Source: Diplosphaera chodatii (lineage: Eukaryota > Chlorophyta > Trebouxiophyceae > Prasiolales > Stichococcaceae). Taken from it: a stretch of 64,000 bases of DNA. Where the stretch lies: contig JAALGY010000057.1 of the NCBI GenBank assembly GCA_032358165.1, positions 1,798,001 through 1,862,000 of the forward strand. Reading direction: 5' to 3'. The notes under the pieces are model-generated. The model made no database searches. It was not told the DNA's origin and saw only the letters and a list, made by a program, of their open reading frames with translations. Position 1 is the first letter of the stretch. Each line of letters opens with the position of its first letter. Shown piece by piece: positions 59,666 to 64,000 of this stretch. The position numbers were made by a program, and so were the translations under genes.

Positions 59666-62600
59666 TCAGTCGGGGTACAGCCGTCCTGCCACCCGGCCAT
59701 ACAGGTTGTTGAAGAACAGGCACGGCGTGGCGGCGTCCATGAGGTTCACCTGCCAGCAGCAGGAAACAATGGTTGCTGTGCCAGAACGACCCATAAGCAT
59801 GCAACGCTTCAGTGTTGACATCGAGCTGAAACGTAGGGCAGAGCTGCACACATCAGCACACCTGGGGGTCGAGCCCTGTGGCGAAACCGACAATCACGCA
59901 CACCCCCAGCACCAGTGCTGCATAGCTGCTGTCGATCGCGACCTGCAACCAGCACAACTGTTCCTGTCACCTGCAATTGTGTTTGCTACAGGCGCCGGCA
60001 GCAAAAGCCATATGATCGTAAAACATGATGCTTCCACAGCCATCCGAGGTTCTGAGGCTCATGCTATGGTAGACTCTTGCATGACCGCCGCACCTCGTGC
60101 TTGCGCGCCAGCCGCAGCACAGCCTTTAGCACAGCGTCCACATTGATGCCATCCTGTGTATCAATCCGACTGGCCCTGTAGCAAACACATAGACGCTGCG
60201 CTTCGACTATAAGCTTCAGAAACATGCTGTCAACCATGCTCGCTATCTGGCTGCATGGTCTGCATGCGCGGACGATATGTTGCAGGCTGCTATGCTTCAC
60301 CAGCACAGCGGTGCTTCTCTCGAGACTAGTGACAGCAGCATGTGCACGGATGCATGCATTCAGTGTCAGGGGGAGCATGCAACATACCGGCGAAACAGCT
60401 GGACCATGTCGTGTGTGAAGCCATCACGATCAGGGACCGCTGTGTTGTTGCCCATCAGCAGCAGCAGCTCCGCCGCACGCTCGCCATTTCCTGAAGACGT
60501 GGTGGTTAGTGTTGCTATAGGTGGGTGAGCTGGAGTGATAGGCAGGGGCTTCTCACACGCTTGCAGTGTCTATGTGCACAAGGGAGGAGGAAACTACAAG
60601 CATTTCAAGGGTTCGTGTCCTGATCGTCAGCCTACCGGCAGAGATGCCATGTAGGAAGGAGATGAAGTGGTGGCGTACGACGGGCGTCAGCTCCTCGGCC
60701 AGCCCAAAGTCCAGCAGCGTCATTTGCAGCCGCACCTGCGGGCAGAGGCGCTGGTCACCATCGGCAGATGACCCGAGTACATCGCTGAGCAGCCCGCAGG
60801 CTGTGCAGCTCCATCAGCTTCGCTCTGCATAAGGAGCTCTCACAGGGCAGCGTTGATGTATCAACAAGCAGCGGACTACACTGCGAGTGCACCTGGTCGC
60901 CGGAGCCAGCAGCCGCTGCCTCGAGCGCTGCCGCATCTGCCGCTTGGCCAGCCTGCAGCCAACGACACCTTCAACACCACCACTCTTCATGGCTCCAAGA
61001 GGTGCGTCTGTCTCACAACCCATGTGACTTCTCACAGCACACGCTGGTGACGTGCCTGCGTCTCCTGTCTGCAGACGAAGATGTTGCCAGGGTGCAGATC
61101 TGCACCACACCCACAGCGCAAGACTCAAGCGAAGGTGCCCATGTGAGCCTGACAGACAGTTTGCAGACGTGCCAATGACATATCGAGTCTGTGCATGGTT
61201 GCACCCTGGTCATACCCGTATGCACATAGTTGTCCACCAGCAGCATCTTCAGGTATGCATCGACACCCAGTCCCACAACCTGTCGCAGCATTCAGGCGGG
61301 ACACAACATTAGCTTGCAGGTGCTGGCAGAGCTGGCTCGATTTCGCTAGTCAAAGCCCAAAATGATCGTGCAACCACAGCATCAGCTGCATTGGCTGGAA
61401 GGGTCCAAAGGTCTTGGAAAGCTGCTTGCACAGGTTGACAAGCATTGAACCCGATGCCTGAACTACGGCATGCAGGAAGACAAGACGAAGTAGCCGGCGA
61501 GCGGCACCTGGGTGTTGAAGGGCGCGGGGCGGCGGATGAACTGCTCCACGCTGACGCCCGGCTGGAAGGTCTCCACCAGCACCGCCGCAGACACCCATGG
61601 ATCCTGCCCGCAGCAACAGCAGCTTTAGCTGGACATCGTTTGGCAAGATGTGCTCACCGTCCCCAATCACATTCAGTGATCACCAGAAGCACTTGGCGTT
61701 TTGCAGGGCGACGATGGGAGACAGGCGCACAATTTCTGCTGTGGGACAGGGTGTGGGAGAGGAATAGGACCCATGTACAGCCCTACCACCAACTATCCAA
61801 GGACGAGAGGCAGGTGCCGTGATGCGTCTCAGGCACAGCCTCACCACGGGGCGGGGCGCAGTGATGGAGGCGGACAGGGAGCGGAAGTTGTGCAGGAAGC
61901 GGCGGAGGTGCGCCGCCTCCACCCGCAGGTCCGCCTGCGCCGTCATCGTGTTGCTGAACTGCGACACGCTCTGCTCCAGGCTCAGGCCCTGCGGGTCGGG
62001 CGCCACGACAGCACCGTCAACCGCAGCGCATCAAAACGGGCATGCATGTACAACAGGACACAAAGTGCTCAATCTGCCTTGCCAACAGCCACTTGCCAGA
62101 TACATCAAGGGCAAGACGAGCACGCAGGCAGGTCGACTGGCACCTTGAGGGCCTTGAACTTGGAGGTGGCGCGGGCCAGGGGGATGAGCAGCTGGAAGTC
62201 CTGGATGATGCGGCGCTCCACGCCCGGGTGCCGCACCTTCACCGCCACCGTCGTCGCCTTGCCATCCACCCTGATGACCGCCTTATGCACCTGCCACACA
62301 GTGGCTGGACGTTGGACACATGCACTTGGAGCATAGCTGCCGGTCACCCCCTGGTCTGGGTCGGACATGCACGACTGCAGCTCGAGGGCTAGATACTTGT
62401 CAGAGCAGTTGTCCGCTCACCTGTGCGATGCTGGCCGAGGCAAGCGGCTGCTCCCTGAAGCTGTCGAAGATGGCCTCGATGGGGTGGCCGAAGGAGCTCT
62501 CAATCTGCAGGCGGGTCTCCTCGTATGTGTGCTGTGGCGCATCCTGCTGGAGCGCCGTCAGGATTTCGCACAGATCCTGCAGCAGCGCAGCATGGACGAC

Positions 62601-64000
62601 GAGGCTTGCACTGCTTCTCATATCCCGATGGTGTGCGATGCGGCGCCAGTACCTCAAACCTCAGGAGCAGCTGAAGCGTTTGAACATCACCGCCAGTTGT
62701 GCGAAAACAACTGCCAACTCCTTGCTGCACAGCAAGTGCAACCGTCTGGAAAGCACCTCGGGGAGCAGGTCGGGGCGGGAGCTGGCCCATTGACCCCACT
62801 TGATGAAGGCGGCGCCGCTCTGGCGGCAGCCAAACAACAGCAGGTTGAATGCCAACCGCCGCAGCGCAGCACCCTGCGGCGGCCCCACGTGCCCTGTCTC
62901 TAGCACCTCCTGCAGCGAGGTGGATTCAGCAGAGGAGTTTTAGCGTGTTGAAATCGTACATACGATGGTGCTTACTAGGCTACACAGTGTGGTGATCCTA
63001 TGCTGCTGCCTGTAAGCGAGGCTCGAACGGCAATCGAGTGGGTCCCTGTAATGCAGCTGTCCATACGCATCGAGGCCACCTGTCAACTGCAGCAGCTGGG
63101 AACGACTTGCCTCCACAACAGGCGAAGGCGGAGGGGCCTCCGCCTGTGCCACCAGGCTACTGGCTGGCCCAACGTCCACACCGCCATCCGGCGCAGAAAT
63201 GGCGACAGGTGCCTCTGGGTCAACCTCGGCAACTGCCTTTGCTGCCTGCAGCTGCGCTGCCTGCAGGTGCAGAGCTGCACAACATCGGCACTCTGTGCAG
63301 AGCTCGACCTGCTCTCCTGCTGGAACCTCCATACTTCACGATGTAGTGTACACAATATTGGAGTGAGCCTGGATCAGCATCTTCATGTGCCAAACCGCAC
63401 CATGCACAACAGATTCCTCGCGGTATGGCAGACACGCCAACACCCCACCTCGGAACCTGACTCCTGTTGTCCCCCTGGGATGCAAGCCGCGATGAGCAGC
63501 AGCGGCACGCCCAGCAGCAAGAAGGGCGCGAAGACCAGCAGCAGGTATAATGCGCGAAAGAACAGCGCCACGCACTCGTCGCCGGTGAGCCGTGCCTCCT
63601 GCCGCCGTAGGTGGTCCGCCCGGCCATACAGCGCAGCCAGGGGCTCTGGATCCTCGAATGCCGGCGCCAGCGCCTGATGGGAGCAGGTACGAGAGTCGGC
63701 GGGGATGTCAACAGCAGCAGCAGCAGCATGTCGTCTGGAGAGGCATCAGGCCAAGTGACCCTTCAAGTAGCTAGCACGAGACCCTGTCGCAATTAACCGA
63801 GCAAGCGCAAGTATGTGTCGAATGATCGGATCAAGCAGCTCAGGAAAACTGCTCGTTCACACGCTATGAGTATAGGCGCAGAGCCTGTTGCCAGCGTATC
63901 CCACCTTGTGTATTTCACTGGCAGCATAAGCGACTCCAGGATCTGCCGTCAGGTTGCTGGGTGCTGGCATTCCCGGCGATGCAGCAGCAGCAGCATGCGC
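59666..64000 (-). CDS. ABC1/UbiB-family atypical kinase, ADCK2-like (5' partial)
   Basis: An atypical kinase/ATPase of the family that supports prenyl-quinone metabolism in mitochondria and plastids. The gene starts beyond 64000. Minus exons: 64000-63905 (partial), 63673-63449, 63308-62976, 62909-62757, 62576-62421, 62290-62144, 61988-61848, 61603-61508, 61279-61216, about 61099-61067, 60735-60636, 60490-60388, 60175-60094, 59942-59862, 59749-59666. The N-terminal part has a membrane helix (ALYLLLVFAPFLLLGVPLLL). The KxGQ motif is GAAFIKWGQWASSRPDLLPE, the Ala-rich loop EQPLASASIAQ, the lysine strand TTVAVKVRHPGV. Then come ADLRVEAAHLRRFLHNF, VLVETFQPGVSVEQF, the catalytic loop HTDLHPGNIF split across exons, and TLLDFGLAEEL as the DFG motif. 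All hallmark residues are present. KWGQW suggests the ADCK2 branch. A possible extra short exon near 61690-61740 and the end of the exon at 61067 are unresolved. Confidence 0.88.

Noticed and set aside
61690..61740. Possible extra ABC1 kinase exon (EIVRLSPIVALQNAKCFW)
   Set aside because: Borders are available but phase with the flanking exons fails, and the family alignment does not need it. Left out of the exon list.
1..64000. Virus, plasmid, CRISPR or transposase content
   Set aside because: No capsid, integrase, transposase, reverse transcriptase or direct-repeat spacer array is recognisable in any frame.

Overview
This window is nuclear DNA of a green alga. Most genes are broken into many short exons, with introns of about 70-350 bases that nearly always end in TGCAG or a close variant. 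Many products are green-lineage plastid proteins: plastid bS20, FLU, RbcX, a PsbP-family lumen protein, an MYB-CC (PHR1/PSR1-type) factor and a tandem D-Ala-D-Ala ligase. A trebouxiophyte is my guess, but the class cannot be fixed from sequence alone. I saw no tRNA, rRNA, CRISPR array, insertion sequence or prophage.

Layout: (1) 51-8854 (+), 3' part of a very long Sfi1-type repeat protein; 9086-9649 (-), small unknown protein; 10018-12460 (+), acetate kinase; 12667-13164 (-), plastid ribosomal protein bS20; 13530-15301 (+), eIF3f; 15528-16963 (-), LRRC57-like leucine-rich repeat protein; 17373-19698 (+), PHR1/PSR1-like transcription factor. (2) 20280-33281 (+), one very large gene joining SAP-like helices, acidic and Gln-rich segments and two D-Ala-D-Ala ligase (ATP-grasp) domains. 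(3) 33589-34336 (-), small predicted plastid protein with a duplicated motif; 34951-39251 (+), FtsH4/YME1-type i-AAA protease; 39758-42245 (-), FLU; 42917-46202 (+), coiled-coil protein with a C-terminal membrane segment; 46828-48232 (-), RbcX; 48453-49758 (+), PsbP-domain protein; 50214-50957 (+), small Cys/His-rich unknown; 51786-53162 (+), MnmM/YtqB-like methyltransferase; 53244-56076 (-), MRS2-type magnesium transporter; 56778-59285 (+), CE2-type acetyl esterase; 59666->64000 (-), ABC1/ADCK kinase running off the window.

Genes mostly alternate in strand, giving divergent promoter pairs and convergent 3' ends. There is no operon logic. The shared theme is organelle biology: Rubisco assembly (RbcX), tetrapyrrole feedback control (FLU), thylakoid lumen (PsbP), plastid translation (bS20), a possible peptidoglycan-type ligase, mitochondrial protein quality control (FtsH4), and Mg2+ and ABC1 kinase functions.

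Exon borders were set by hand. I joined exons only where splice sites, reading phase and family alignment agreed. For twelve genes every internal junction keeps frame: acetate kinase, eIF3f, LRRC57-like, PSR1-like, the small plastid protein at 33.6 kb, FtsH, FLU, the coiled-coil protein, RbcX, PsbP, MRS2 and CE2. The Sfi1 gene, the 5' end and two or three junctions of the ligase gene, and part of the ABC1 kinase are approximate. Points worth checking: recurrent GC-AG introns, AMN in place of GMN in MRS2, a Trp where FtsH has an arginine finger, a probable one-base frameshift in the MnmM-like gene, and a ~165-residue insertion inside a ligase catalytic domain.
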